From an uncultured Lachnospiraceae bacterium (GTDB lineage: Bacteria; Bacillota; Clostridia; Lachnospirales; Lachnospiraceae): a DNA stretch of 43,325 bases. The stretch spans positions 1-43,325 of the forward strand of contig CAJUII010000019.1 in NCBI GenBank assembly GCA_910586405.1, given 5' to 3'. The translations under genes and the position numbers were made by a program. Positions 16,372 through 24,943 of the stretch are shown piece after piece. Positions within the stretch are counted from its first letter, which is position 1, and each line of letters starts with the position of its first letter. The notes beneath the pieces were generated by a model, which was not told the DNA's origin, made no database searches, and saw only the letters and a list, made by a program, of their open reading frames with translations.

Positions 16372-18945
16372 ATGAAATCGTTAAACCTTGTAAAAAGACT
16401 GAAAACAGACCCTTTGTATCTACTTTCATTTCTGCTGCCAACCTTGATCATGCTGGTCATTTTTGTGATACAAAAGATTTATCCTTTTGGCGACCGCTCC
16501 TTTCTCCATATCGATATGTATCACCAATATTTTCCTTTTCTTGTGGAATTTTATCATAAGCTCAAAGACGGTGAGAGTCTCTTTCACTCCTGGCATACCG
16601 GCATTGGCTCAAACTTTATCGCACTGTATGCCTACTATCTTGCAAGCCCCTTTAACTGGCTGTGTGTCCTGATCCCAGAAAAATTCCTGATGGAGTTTTT
16701 ATCGTACATGGTCGTTTTCAAGATTGGGTTCTGCGGACTGACATTCACTTACTATATTCGTAAACACTTTCACAGTGACTCGTGGAGCATCTTGTGCTTT
16801 TCACTATTTTATGCGCTGTCAGGCTTTATGGCTGCCTACAACTGGGATGTGATGTGGCTTGACGTCATTGTTCTCGCACCGCTCATCCTCCTCGGTGTAG
16901 AGCGGCTTGTCCATGAAGGAAAATGCTATATGTACTGCATTACATTAGGATTGTCTATTCTGTCAAACTATTACCTCTCCATTATGCTGTGCATTTTTCT
17001 GGTACTCTACTTTTTCGTGCTGTTAATCGCGCGAAAGCCTTCAGCAGAAGACTCCTCTGCGTCACTGGCATTCCCCAAACTGGAAGGCATAAAGAACTTT
17101 TACGCCAAGGCAGTCATCCGCTTTGGGATTTATTCGCTGCTTGCCGGCGGCATGGCGGCAGTTCTGCTTCTGCCGGAACTGGCGGCACTGCGCTTTACGG
17201 AATTTAGTGATATCAACTTTCCTACAAAGATCAAAACGTACTTTCCTGTCATCGACATGGTTGCCAGACATTGCTTTGATGTGATTGTCGAGACTGGATT
17301 AGACCACTGGCCGAATATTTACTGCGGTGTGCTTGTCTTTGTTCTGCTGCCGCTGTATGCCCTGCAAAAGAAAATCCCGTTGCGGGAGAAAGCGCCAAAA
17401 TTATTTTTGCTCGCTTTTATTTTGATCAGTTTCTCCACCAATACATTAAATTTCATATGGCATGGACTCAATTACCCAGACTCCCTGCCCGCCAGACAAT
17501 CATTTTTATATATTTTACTTTTGTTGACAGTCTGCTACGAGGCGTTCTCTTATATCCGTGAATACACAAAAACGGAGATGAGTGCTGTCTTTGCAGGATG
17601 CCTGTTCTTTATCCTGCTGTGCGAGAAAATAGTGACCGATGATTCTTTTACGGGTGTTTGCTTTTTATTTACAGGAGTCTTTCTGCTGATTTATGCTGTG
17701 CTGATCTACTATTATAGAAATCATAGTACACTCTCAAGAGTTTTATGCATCTGCGCCATACTCGTCACCATCACAGAATCCGGCGTAAACACCTACCTTA
17801 CCAGTGTTCCAACCGTGTCAAGGACCACATACCTGTCCAATTATGACTCCTATCAAACACTGACAGACAGAACTGTTCAGAAGGAAGGTGGCGATTTCTT
17901 TCGTTTTGAAAAATTTGCGCGCAGAACGCAAAACGACGCCATGCTCATCGGTTTTCAGGGCGGTTCCTATTTTTCTTCTACACTGAATTCGCTCGTGTCT
18001 GACTTTTATGAAAAGTACGGCATGAAAGGCAGCCGTGTCAACTACTGTTACGATGGCGCCACACCCGTAACTGCTGCACTGCTTTCCAACCGCTATATGT
18101 TATACACCCTAGACAGAGGCTATGATAACCTGTTTACACTCGATGATACGGAGGGAAATTTGTATCTGTACAAGAATAATTATTCAGTCCCGCTCGGATA
18201 TATGATCACCTCCGCCAACGCACGCTTCGATGACGCCGATATTGTCGCGGAAACAATCCATGAGGAGGACACAGAAGACAAGAATCTAAATCCAATCGAA
18301 CGTCAGATTAAGCTTGTTCACCGTCTTGGTATCGACGACGATATCTTTCTCAATGTTCCAATTAACTCCTATGGCGCTCAGGCGGAACTTTATATTGAGG
18401 AGAGTGCACACTACTATGCTTATACTGCCAACACCAAGATTGACACCATCAAGATGAATTACGAGGAAGAATCGAAAAGTTTCAGTCAGATCAAGAAAAA
18501 ATATATCCTTGATCTTGGCTATCACAAAGCTGGCGAGACTCTCTCTCTAAAATCCGAGAACGGCAAAGACTTAAATTTGACTGCCTACAGGATCGATGAA
18601 TCGGTACTGGACCAGTTTATCAGTCAGCTAAACCGCCAGACAATGACCGTTGACAATTATGATGAGACCACCTTAAATGGGCACATAGACGTCACGTCAC
18701 CCGGTCAGCTCGTTCTGTCAATCCCCTATGACCCTGGCTGGACATTGTATGTAGATGGCGCTAAGACAGACATGGATATCTTTGAGGATACTTTTATCAG
18801 CATGGAACTGGACGAAGGCACTCACACCATCGCACTGCACTATTTTCCGAAGGGCTTTATCCCTGGCGTGATTGTATCGATTGTCTGCATCCTGTTATTT
18901 GCTGGTTTGTGGAAAATCTCACGCTCCTATCAAAAAAGAGACTAA
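16372..18945 (+). CDS. YfhO family membrane protein
   Basis: YfhO-family proteins are large GT-C-like membrane proteins. In Bacillus, Listeria and Staphylococcus they are linked to glycosylation of lipoteichoic acid. The 857-residue protein starts LVKRLKTDPLYLLSFLLPT, has about a dozen membrane segments over the first half, a large extracytoplasmic domain, and a final helix after HTIALHYFPKGFIPG. The long upstream extension from 16312 overlaps the LtaS-like gene in another frame. GGAGG 11 bases before the ATG at 16372 fixes the start. Pairing with an LtaS-like enzyme supports a polymer-decoration role. The sugar and donor are unknown, and no GtcA or CsbB partner is present here. Confidence 0.85.
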   Translation: MKSLNLVKRLKTDPLYLLSFLLPTLIMLVIFVIQKIYPFGDRSFLHIDMYHQYFPFLVEFYHKLKDGESLFHSWHTGIGSNFIALYAYYLASPFNWLCVLIPEKFLMEFLSYMVVFKIGFCGLTFTYYIRKHFHSDSWSILCFSLFYALSGFMAAYNWDVMWLDVIVLAPLILLGVERLVHEGKCYMYCITLGLSILSNYYLSIMLCIFLVLYFFVLLIARKPSAEDSSASLAFPKLEGIKNFYAKAVIRFGIYSLLAGGMAAVLLLPELAALRFTEFSDINFPTKIKTYFPVIDMVARHCFDVIVETGLDHWPNIYCGVLVFVLLPLYALQKKIPLREKAPKLFLLAFILISFSTNTLNFIWHGLNYPDSLPARQSFLYILLLLTVCYEAFSYIREYTKTEMSAVFAGCLFFILLCEKIVTDDSFTGVCFLFTGVFLLIYAVLIYYYRNHSTLSRVLCICAILVTITESGVNTYLTSVPTVSRTTYLSNYDSYQTLTDRTVQKEGGDFFRFEKFARRTQNDAMLIGFQGGSYFSSTLNSLVSDFYEKYGMKGSRVNYCYDGATPVTAALLSNRYMLYTLDRGYDNLFTLDDTEGNLYLYKNNYSVPLGYMITSANARFDDADIVAETIHEEDTEDKNLNPIERQIKLVHRLGIDDDIFLNVPINSYGAQAELYIEESAHYYAYTANTKIDTIKMNYEEESKSFSQIKKKYILDLGYHKAGETLSLKSENGKDLNLTAYRIDESVLDQFISQLNRQTMTVDNYDETTLNGHIDVTSPGQLVLSIPYDPGWTLYVDGAKTDMDIFEDTFISMELDEGTHTIALHYFPKGFIPGVIVSIVCILLFAGLWKISRSYQKRD

Positions 18946-18956
18946 GAACTAAAAAA

Positions 18957-18997
18957 TCACTGGAATTGCAAGAGCTAAACCTCTGCAATTCCAGTGA
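18957..18997 (-). terminator. terminator of the 149-residue hypothetical gene
   Basis: A perfect 14-base inverted repeat TCACTGGAATTGCA / TGCAATTCCAGTGA has a 13-base loop. On the minus strand it is followed by TTTTTTAG, so it terminates the minus-strand gene. It may also stop the plus-strand YfhO transcript, though without a U-run on that side. Confidence 0.85.
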
Positions 18998-19017
18998 CCT
19001 GTACATAATGTTCTTCT

Positions 19018-19467
19018 CTAAAAATCCTGCATATGCCGATAGTTCCCCAGATTCAGACTGTCAAATTCATCCTTATCCCGCACACACGAGACGCCAAGTT
19101 CTCTCAGCAATAGATTGATTGTTCCTTCGCCGCTGCGCGGTTCTATCATCATATGTGCGTTTTCGTAGAGCACTCCTCCTTGCGTCCCTACGCCGCCAAA
19201 ATAATCCGTTTCAATGTATGCAAGTCTCGTGTGAAACGAATACTCCTGCAAAAGCTGTTCTGCGATGGTGGTAAAACCGTCCAGCTCTGGACAGCAACAC
19301 GCATCACAAATATCATATAGCTCCTCTATATCTTCCAGAAATGCATTTGTCAAAAATACCATAGCAAACTTCTGCGGCAGTTCAATCACCTGTGCATTAA
19401 TCCAAGTTCCTGCTAATTTTTTTATCGTACATTGTCTGCCAATAATGGCGCTTATATTATGCCCCAT
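19018..19467 (-). CDS. hypothetical protein, 149 residues
   Basis: I do not recognise this protein. It is soluble, acidic (many Asp and Glu), without signal peptide or membrane segment. Visible points are an N-terminal GHNISAIIGRQC, a Cys-rich stretch CDACCCPELDG near residues 54-64, and a glycine-rich DYFGGVGTQGG near 108-118 followed by a stretch predicted to be helical (TINLLLRELGV). AGGAGGAGG precedes the ATG, and it has its own candidate promoter and a strong terminator, so it is a real single-gene unit. It could be an immunity-type or sensor protein, but nothing in the sequence shows that. Confidence 0.75.
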   Translation of the reverse strand: MGHNISAIIGRQCTIKKLAGTWINAQVIELPQKFAMVFLTNAFLEDIEELYDICDACCCPELDGFTTIAEQLLQEYSFHTRLAYIETDYFGGVGTQGGVLYENAHMMIEPRSGEGTINLLLRELGVSCVRDKDEFDSLNLGNYRHMQDF

Positions 19468-19538
19468 CGCACGTTCCTCCTCCTATTCAACGCATAATAT
19501 TTCTCTTATGCATCATTCTTTCACAAATTCTGTCATTT

Positions 19539-19567
19539 GTTATATACCATATCACGTATTCACACAA
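19539..19567 (-). promoter_or_regulatory. candidate promoter of the 149-residue hypothetical gene
   Basis: TTGTGT (19567-19562), a 17-base spacer and TATAAC (19544-19539) lie on the minus strand about 70 bases before the gene. A short inverted repeat GCATAA/TTATGC (19492-19511) lies between promoter and gene. Confidence 0.45.
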
Positions 19568-19607
19568 CCGTTTACCATACACAAATTACGGCAACTATAT
19601 CATAAAT

Positions 19608-20945
19608 TTATACAGCACTTTTTGGCGCACGTCCATGTACATAAAAGTAGACTCCTGCCGCGTCTGCAAGCACCCATCCTATCGGCACAGACAACCAGAT
19701 TCCCGTCACGCCGACAGACTCAATCGACGACAAAAGATATGCGAGCAGCACGCGCATTCCCAACGACACCACAGTGAGAACAACTGATATTCCGGGCTTG
19801 TTGACTGCACGGAAGTACCCGTAGAACAAAAACAATAGACCAATGCCAAAATAAAAAGACGCCTCGATACGCAGGTAGCCGACGCCGACCAGAACGGCAT
19901 CTGCACTGCTCTCATCCAGAAACAATGACATGAGCGGCTTCGCGAAGCGCACTACCAATACTGAAATGAGTGCACAAAATACAAATGCACCAAACACCGC
20001 ATCCCGCATTCCCTTACGGATTCGATCGCTTTTTCCTGCACCATAATTCTGTGCCACATAGGTTGAGAACGCATTGCCAAAATCCTGCACAGGTGCATAG
20101 GCAAAGGAATCAATCTTGACAGCCGCGGCAAATGCAGCCATCACCACAGAACCAAAGCTGTTGACAAGCCCCTGTACCATTAAGATGCCAAAATTCATGA
20201 CCGACTGCTGTAGGCATGTCAAGGACGACAGACCGAGCAGTTCCTTTAGAATGCTTGAATGCCATCGCCTGTTTTCCTTTTTGATATGTACTTGAGGATA
20301 TTTTCTCACGCAGTATATCAGAATGCCGACACCTGCGACATACTGTGAGATGACTGTTGCGATTGCGGCGCCGCCGACCCCCCACAGCAGCACTCTTATA
20401 AAAAATAAATCCAGAAAAATATTCAGCACTGCCGAGATGCCAAGAAAACAAAGTGGTATCAGCGAGTTTCCAAGAGCGCGCATAAAGTTGGCAACAAAGT
20501 TATACAGAAATGTTGCCGCTATTCCTGAAAATATCCACAATAGATACGTCTTCATAAAAGGCGCAACCTCTATAGGCACACGGAGAAATGCAAGTATTCC
20601 ATAAATCCCTGCATAGACAAAAACATTCAGCGTCACTGTGACGATGCCAATCATCAAAAATGCCATATAGATTCCCTGCTGCAATCTGTCCTGGTCACGC
20701 CTGCCAAACTGCATAGAAAAAAAGGCGCTGCTGCCCATGCAAAGCCCTAATATAATAGAAGTCACAAAAACCATCAGCGTGTAAGAAGACCCCACTGCCG
20801 CCAGCGCGTTTTTGCCCAAGTATCGTCCGACAATCAACGTATCTACCACGTTATAAAGCTGTTGAAGCACATTGCCCACCATAATCGGAAAGGAAAACTT
20901 CAGCAGGTTTTTCATAATATTTCCCTGTGTCAAATCATAATTCAT
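19608..20945 (-). CDS. MATE family efflux transporter
   Basis: This 445-residue polytopic membrane protein belongs to the MATE branch of the MOP superfamily and probably exports drugs or metabolites using a cation gradient. Typical features are the N-terminal DLTQGNIMKNLLKFSFPIM, QQLYNVVDTLIVGRYLG, about 12 membrane segments and PVQDFGNAFSTYVAQNYGAGK in the second half. A GTG at 20957 is in frame. I chose the ATG at 20945, which has GGGGG five bases upstream and gives the usual N-terminus. Substrate is unknown. A terminator lies between it and the HPr-like gene upstream, so it may have its own promoter, which I did not find. Confidence 0.9.
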   Translation of the reverse strand: MNYDLTQGNIMKNLLKFSFPIMVGNVLQQLYNVVDTLIVGRYLGKNALAAVGSSYTLMVFVTSIILGLCMGSSAFFSMQFGRRDQDRLQQGIYMAFLMIGIVTVTLNVFVYAGIYGILAFLRVPIEVAPFMKTYLLWIFSGIAATFLYNFVANFMRALGNSLIPLCFLGISAVLNIFLDLFFIRVLLWGVGGAAIATVISQYVAGVGILIYCVRKYPQVHIKKENRRWHSSILKELLGLSSLTCLQQSVMNFGILMVQGLVNSFGSVVMAAFAAAVKIDSFAYAPVQDFGNAFSTYVAQNYGAGKSDRIRKGMRDAVFGAFVFCALISVLVVRFAKPLMSLFLDESSADAVLVGVGYLRIEASFYFGIGLLFLFYGYFRAVNKPGISVVLTVVSLGMRVLLAYLLSSIESVGVTGIWLSVPIGWVLADAAGVYFYVHGRAPKSAV

Positions 20946-20960
20946 AAAATCCCCCACAAC

Positions 20961-20987
20961 AAAAATCCCCCAACCGCGATTGGAGGA
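20961..20987 (-). terminator. terminator of the HPr-like gene
   Basis: On the minus strand TCCTCCAA and TTGGGGGA (one G-U pair) form an 8-base stem with a 6-base loop, followed by five T. It ends the small HPr-like gene just before the MATE start. Confidence 0.8.
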
Positions 20988-21033
20988 CTTTGCTGCTTCT
21001 ATCGTATTTGTTATCTTGCTCCTTCTTTGTTGC

Positions 21034-21261
21034 CTAAATGCAGAATCTTCCGATTTTTTCTAACAGTTCTTCTGCATGGTCTGCGTGGATATCCATTCGC
21101 ATCATACGGCGGAATCCCTTACTCAGCATCCCAAGAACAGATTTTGCATTAATTACAGAGTCATCCACAGCGATGTTTACATCATAAGAACATTTCTCCA
21201 CGTGATTGACAAACTCCATAACTTCATCGATGTCTGTTAAAAATATGTTTTTGCTTATCAT
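21034..21261 (-). CDS. HPr-like domain protein lacking the phosphorylatable histidine
   Basis: The 75-residue protein has the length and pattern of the PTS phosphocarrier HPr. The stretch VDDSVINAKSVLGMLSKG near residues 32-49 corresponds to the HPr segment around Ser46, and the serine is kept. The active-site HARPA motif that carries His15 is missing; the aligned segment reads LTDIDEV. It therefore cannot act as an ordinary phosphocarrier. A Crh-like regulatory or structural role is possible. GGAGG precedes the ATG, and a good terminator follows. It is divergent from the AraC-type regulator. Confidence 0.75.
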   Translation of the reverse strand: MISKNIFLTDIDEVMEFVNHVEKCSYDVNIAVDDSVINAKSVLGMLSKGFRRMMRMDIHADHAEELLEKIGRFCI

Positions 21262-21392
21262 AGATTCACCTCCTCTATTATTTCAGATTTGAATTTAATC
21301 CACGTGAAATAGAATACATGTTTCCAAAACAAGAAACAATTACCAAATCCATCAAAAACTTACTTTTTGCACTTTTTTATCCAGAAAATAGA

Positions 21393-21421
21393 TTGACAGA
21401 TACATTTTCATACGTTACACT
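21393..21421 (+). promoter_or_regulatory. promoter of the AraC-type regulator
   Basis: TTGACA (21393-21398), a 17-base spacer and TACACT (21416-21421) lie about 48 bases before the AraC start. The rest of 21262-21392 is AT-rich, and the promoter of the divergent HPr-like gene must lie there but was not resolved. Confidence 0.75.
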
Positions 21422-21468
21422 ATGTTTTATATCAATTATCCACAGTCTCTACTCCAGGAGGTATAATC

Positions 21469-22266
21469 ATGATTCTTGTAAGTAATTGTGGCTTTGATTC
21501 CCGACATCTCGCAGGTTTTGACATTAGGCGTCCGAACGGAAACGGATTTTATACGCTTATGTTTATACGGACGGAGGCATTTTTTGAAATAGGCGGTCAA
21601 ATCATCAATACGCCCCCCAACACGGCAGTCTTGTATGACAAAACTGCCTATGTGCACTATGGCTGTCATACACAGACCTACAGTGACGACTGGGTTCGCT
21701 TTGACTTTGCAGAGGAGGAAAATCTAGTCGAAAAACTAGCCCTCCCGCTCAACCATCCATTTCCTTTGATAGATACGACTTTGCTGACAGAATATATTAA
21801 GATTATTGTCTCTAAAAATTTTTCCACGCATCTATATAAGGAACAGCTCATCGATGCCCTCATGCATGCGCTGCTGTATTCTCTCGCCGGACAGATTCAT
21901 GCCAGCGAAGATGAAAGGCGAAAAAATAAGTATTTTCTACTGCTGAGCCAAATTCGAATGAACATTCGAAACGCCCCGCATAAAAAATGGGACGTTGCTT
22001 CAATTGCGCGGGAAGCGAATCTTAGCCCGACCCATTTTCAACGTCTCTATAAAAGCTTCTTTGACACTACCTGTATTCAGGATATCATTCAATCACGCAT
22101 CAAAAACGCGCAGTTCTACCTAGAGACAACGGACATGACGATCCAGGCACTGTCTGTCTTTTGCGGATATGACAATGAACTCCACTTTATGAGACAGTTC
22201 AAAAAATATACAGGAATGACACCTAGTGCATATCGCAAACTGCACCTAAAAGATCATCTTTACTGA
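21469..22266 (+). CDS. AraC family transcriptional regulator
   Basis: The 265-residue protein has an N-terminal cupin-like sensing domain (about 1-140) and a C-terminal double helix-turn-helix of the AraC/XylS type. DNA-binding signatures are WDVASIAREANLSPTHFQRLYK in the first helix-turn-helix and ALSVFCGYDNELHFMRQFKKYTGMTPSAYRK in the second, the latter matching the classical AraC signature. AGGAGG precedes the ATG. It is convergent with the BMP lipoprotein gene, overlapping it by 7 bases at the 3' ends. Target genes are unknown; AraC proteins with cupin domains often sense sugars. Confidence 0.9.
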   Translation: MILVSNCGFDSRHLAGFDIRRPNGNGFYTLMFIRTEAFFEIGGQIINTPPNTAVLYDKTAYVHYGCHTQTYSDDWVRFDFAEEENLVEKLALPLNHPFPLIDTTLLTEYIKIIVSKNFSTHLYKEQLIDALMHALLYSLAGQIHASEDERRKNKYFLLLSQIRMNIRNAPHKKWDVASIAREANLSPTHFQRLYKSFFDTTCIQDIIQSRIKNAQFYLETTDMTIQALSVFCGYDNELHFMRQFKKYTGMTPSAYRKLHLKDHLY

Positions 22267-23414
22267 ATACTCCCGTGATCAGTCACACGGACTGTTGTTG
22301 ACGGTATTGTCGAGACATCACTAGAGACTGTAATTCTGCCATTGTAGAGTGCCTTCACAAGTGTGCGGTAATCCTTTTCGGTAAAGCGGCTGCTCCACTG
22401 CGTCGAGCGGATTGGAAGCTGTACATAATTCTCCTCCGCATTCTCTGTGACAATCCCGAGATTCTCAATTTTTCCTGCATACTCGTCCCAGTTTCCGTCT
22501 CTGATTCCCGTGAGAACTCTGTTGATGGTCGGGGAAAGCCCCTTCATTGCAGAGGTGATTGTCATGCCTTGTCCGTAAGCTTCATCAATAATGGGCTGCT
22601 GGTCAGAGTCAACACCTATCAATTTTCCCTGAGCCCTTGCCGCTGCCTCTGCTGCGGACGTATAGATTCTGCCGCCGCAGGCAAACACCACTTCCACACC
22701 CATTGTCCCAAACCATGTATCCATGACATCTGTGATGGCATCATCCCCATAGAACAGACCGCCGCACACATACTCTACTTCCACACGTTCTGCAATGCCC
22801 AACTCTGTAGCTGCATCGTCTATTCCCTGCAAATACCCATAACCATAGCGTGTCACTGCTGGCACGGACACGCCGCCAAGGAAGCCCAGATGCTTATAAC
22901 CCGATTTCACAGCCGCATATCCTGCCATATATCCTGAGATTTCCTCCTGATAGGTGCAGCAGTAAACATTGGAAGCACCTTCCCACCCCCCTTTCTCACG
23001 GATGTCATCTGCACTGACATCAAGGGCTATGAACTTCACATCAGGATATTGCGCTGGCTGAGTTATAATTGATGCCGCAAACACATAGCCCGGCAAAACA
23101 ATGATGTTCGCACCATCCGCTACCGCCTGATCAATGCTTGCGTTTCTTGCCTCATCTGAGTCTTGCGCTGGCATATAATACGCGAATGGTATATCGTTAA
23201 TATCAGCCCAATTCCCGCATGCTTCATAGGCTGCCTGATTAAAACCATGATCTGTGATATTGCCCGCATCCGTGATCATCGCAACATTCATGCCAGATGC
23301 CAGATGTGTATTCACATGTCCGCCTGTACCACAAGCCGTCAGGAAGCTCACAAGCACAACTGCCACGAACCATGACAGAATGCTCTTTTTAACAAAACGG
23401 TTGTCCTTCTTCAT
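22260..23414 (-). CDS. BMP family (PnrA-like) substrate-binding lipoprotein
   Basis: This is an extracellular solute-binding lipoprotein of the basic membrane protein family, whose characterised members bind purine nucleosides for ABC uptake. The 384-residue precursor has a signal peptide and a lipobox, FLTAC, with Cys28 as the lipidated residue. The domain begins MNVAMITDAGNITDHGFNQAAYE, followed by DGANIIVLPGYVF and LGFLGGVSVPAVTRYGYG, which are typical of the family. No ABC permease or ATPase gene is present in the window, so it is an orphan receptor here. It lies downstream of purA (84 bases, with a hairpin between), which suits a nucleoside role. Confidence 0.88.
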   Translation of the reverse strand: MKKDNRFVKKSILSWFVAVVLVSFLTACGTGGHVNTHLASGMNVAMITDAGNITDHGFNQAAYEACGNWADINDIPFAYYMPAQDSDEARNASIDQAVADGANIIVLPGYVFAASIITQPAQYPDVKFIALDVSADDIREKGGWEGASNVYCCTYQEEISGYMAGYAAVKSGYKHLGFLGGVSVPAVTRYGYGYLQGIDDAATELGIAERVEVEYVCGGLFYGDDAITDVMDTWFGTMGVEVVFACGGRIYTSAAEAAARAQGKLIGVDSDQQPIIDEAYGQGMTITSAMKGLSPTINRVLTGIRDGNWDEYAGKIENLGIVTENAEENYVQLPIRSTQWSSRFTEKDYRTLVKALYNGRITVSSDVSTIPSTTVRVTDHGSIQ

Positions 23415-23450
23415 TCTATTTCATCCTTTACCGCATACAAATTTTGCAAC

Positions 23451-23485
23451 AAGCCAAAGACAACGATCTACATTGCCTTTGGCTT
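23451..23485. terminator. hairpin between purA and the BMP lipoprotein gene
   Basis: AAGCCAAAGACA (23451-23462) and TGCCTTTGGCTT (23474-23485) pair over 12 positions with one mismatch. There is no U-run on the minus strand, so it may be a weak terminator or an RNA-stability element rather than a strong stop. Confidence 0.45.
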
Positions 23486-23498
23486 GATATCACTACAT

Positions 23499-24791
23499 TT
23501 ATTGATTTAACGTACTCTTTCTATATATAATGTCATCTCTGGCTGGTCCATTGCTCACAAGCGTGATTGGATAGCCAATTTGTTCCTCGATAAACTCCAC
23601 ATATCTGCGGCAGTTCTCAGGCAGCTCTTCATAATTTCTAATACCTCTGATATCTGACTTCCATCCCGGCAGTGTCGTGAATACCGGCTTTGCCTTTCCA
23701 AGCTTGGCTGTGACAGGGAACTGTGTCGTCACCTCGCCGTCAATCTCATACCCTGTGCAGACTGGAATCTCATCCAGATAACCAAGAACATCCAGCACAG
23801 TAAAGCACACCGCCGTCGTACCCTGCAAACGACAGCCGTATTTCGATGCCACACAGTCAAACCACCCCATACGTCTCGGCCGACCTGTCGTAGCGCCATA
23901 TTCTCCGCCATCTCCACCGCGGTGCCGGAGTTCATCTGCCTCCTCGCCGAAAATCTCTGACACAAAAGCACCTGCCCCCACCGATGAGGAGTACGCTTTA
24001 CACACGGTATAGATTTCCTTAATCTCATAAGGCGGGATGCCTGCACCGATTGCACCGTAAGCTGCCAGCGTGGAGGACGATGTCACCATCGGGTAAATGC
24101 CGTGATCTGGGTCCTTTAAAGTCCCAAGCTGCCCCTCTAAAAGTATGTTCTTGCCAGCTTTGATCGCCTCGTCAAGATATGCAGAAACATCACACACAAA
24201 AGGCTTTATCATATCTCTGTAGGTGTGCAGCGTGTCAAGAAGCTCTGACGGTACGATTGTCGGCTTGTGATACAGATGCTCCAGAATCACATTTTTTTGC
24301 GCTGTCACACGTTCAATCTTCTCTTTTAAAAGCTCTTCATCAAATAACTCACTTACCTGGAATCCGATTTTTGCATATTTATCTGAATAAAAAGGTGCAA
24401 TGCCAGACTTGGTAGAGCCAAAGGACTTACCGCCCAGACGCTCCTCCTCATACTGGTCAAACAGGATATGGTACGGCATCACAATCTGTGCCCTGTCTGA
24501 TACCAGAATCTTAGGCATCGGCACATTTCTGTCTGTGATTGACTTGATCTCATCCATCAAAATTGGGATATTCAGCGCCACACCATTGCCTATTATGCTT
24601 GTCGTATGATTATAAAATACGCCTGAAGGCAGCGTGTGAAGTGCAAACTTACCATAATTGTTCACAATTGTGTGCCCTGCATTTGCGCCCCCCTGAAAAC
24701 GGATAATAATATCTGCTTCACGCGCGAGCATATCAGTAATTTTACCCTTTCCCTCGTCGCCCCAGTTCGCTCCTACTACTGCTTTTACCAT
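23499..24791 (-). CDS. purA: adenylosuccinate synthetase
   Basis: PurA uses GTP and aspartate to convert IMP to adenylosuccinate, the first step from IMP to AMP. The 430-residue protein has the N-terminal GTP-binding motif GANWGDEGKGK at residues 8-18 with the catalytic Asp12, the QGGANAGHTI segment, and the family motif GIYPMVTSS with TTGRPRRMGWFD. An upstream ATG at 24797 is in frame, but GGAGG is placed 7 bases before the ATG at 24791. It follows purB with a 150-base gap that contains a candidate promoter and a hairpin, so it may be separately regulated. Length is normal. Confidence 0.97.
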   Translation of the reverse strand: MVKAVVGANWGDEGKGKITDMLAREADIIIRFQGGANAGHTIVNNYGKFALHTLPSGVFYNHTTSIIGNGVALNIPILMDEIKSITDRNVPMPKILVSDRAQIVMPYHILFDQYEEERLGGKSFGSTKSGIAPFYSDKYAKIGFQVSELFDEELLKEKIERVTAQKNVILEHLYHKPTIVPSELLDTLHTYRDMIKPFVCDVSAYLDEAIKAGKNILLEGQLGTLKDPDHGIYPMVTSSSTLAAYGAIGAGIPPYEIKEIYTVCKAYSSSVGAGAFVSEIFGEEADELRHRGGDGGEYGATTGRPRRMGWFDCVASKYGCRLQGTTAVCFTVLDVLGYLDEIPVCTGYEIDGEVTTQFPVTAKLGKAKPVFTTLPGWKSDIRGIRNYEELPENCRRYVEFIEEQIGYPITLVSNGPARDDIIYRKSTLNQ

Positions 24792-24820
24792 TGACATACC
24801 TCCGGTTCTTCCTCGGAACT

Positions 24821-24852
24821 GTTCAGAACAGCCTTATTCTATGATTCTGAAC
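24821..24852. promoter_or_regulatory. inverted repeat in the purA leader
   Basis: GTTCAGAA (24821-24828) and TTCTGAAC (24845-24852) form a perfect 8-base inverted repeat with a 16-base loop, about 30 bases before the purA start. The left arm lies inside an odd palindrome, TGTTCAGAACA. It could be an operator or an RNA hairpin. Confidence 0.4.
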
Positions 24853-24908
24853 ACGCCCTTATTGAATTGTATACTTCCTGTATCGATGTGCGTTAAGCAC
24901 CGCTAATA

Positions 24909-24937
24909 ATGATACAACTTTTTGGTTGAGAAGTAAA
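24909..24937 (-). promoter_or_regulatory. candidate purA promoter
   Basis: TTTACT (24937-24932), a 17-base spacer and TATCAT (24914-24909) lie on the minus strand in the purB-purA gap. The match to consensus is moderate. Confidence 0.4.
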
Positions 24938-24943
24938 GAATAT

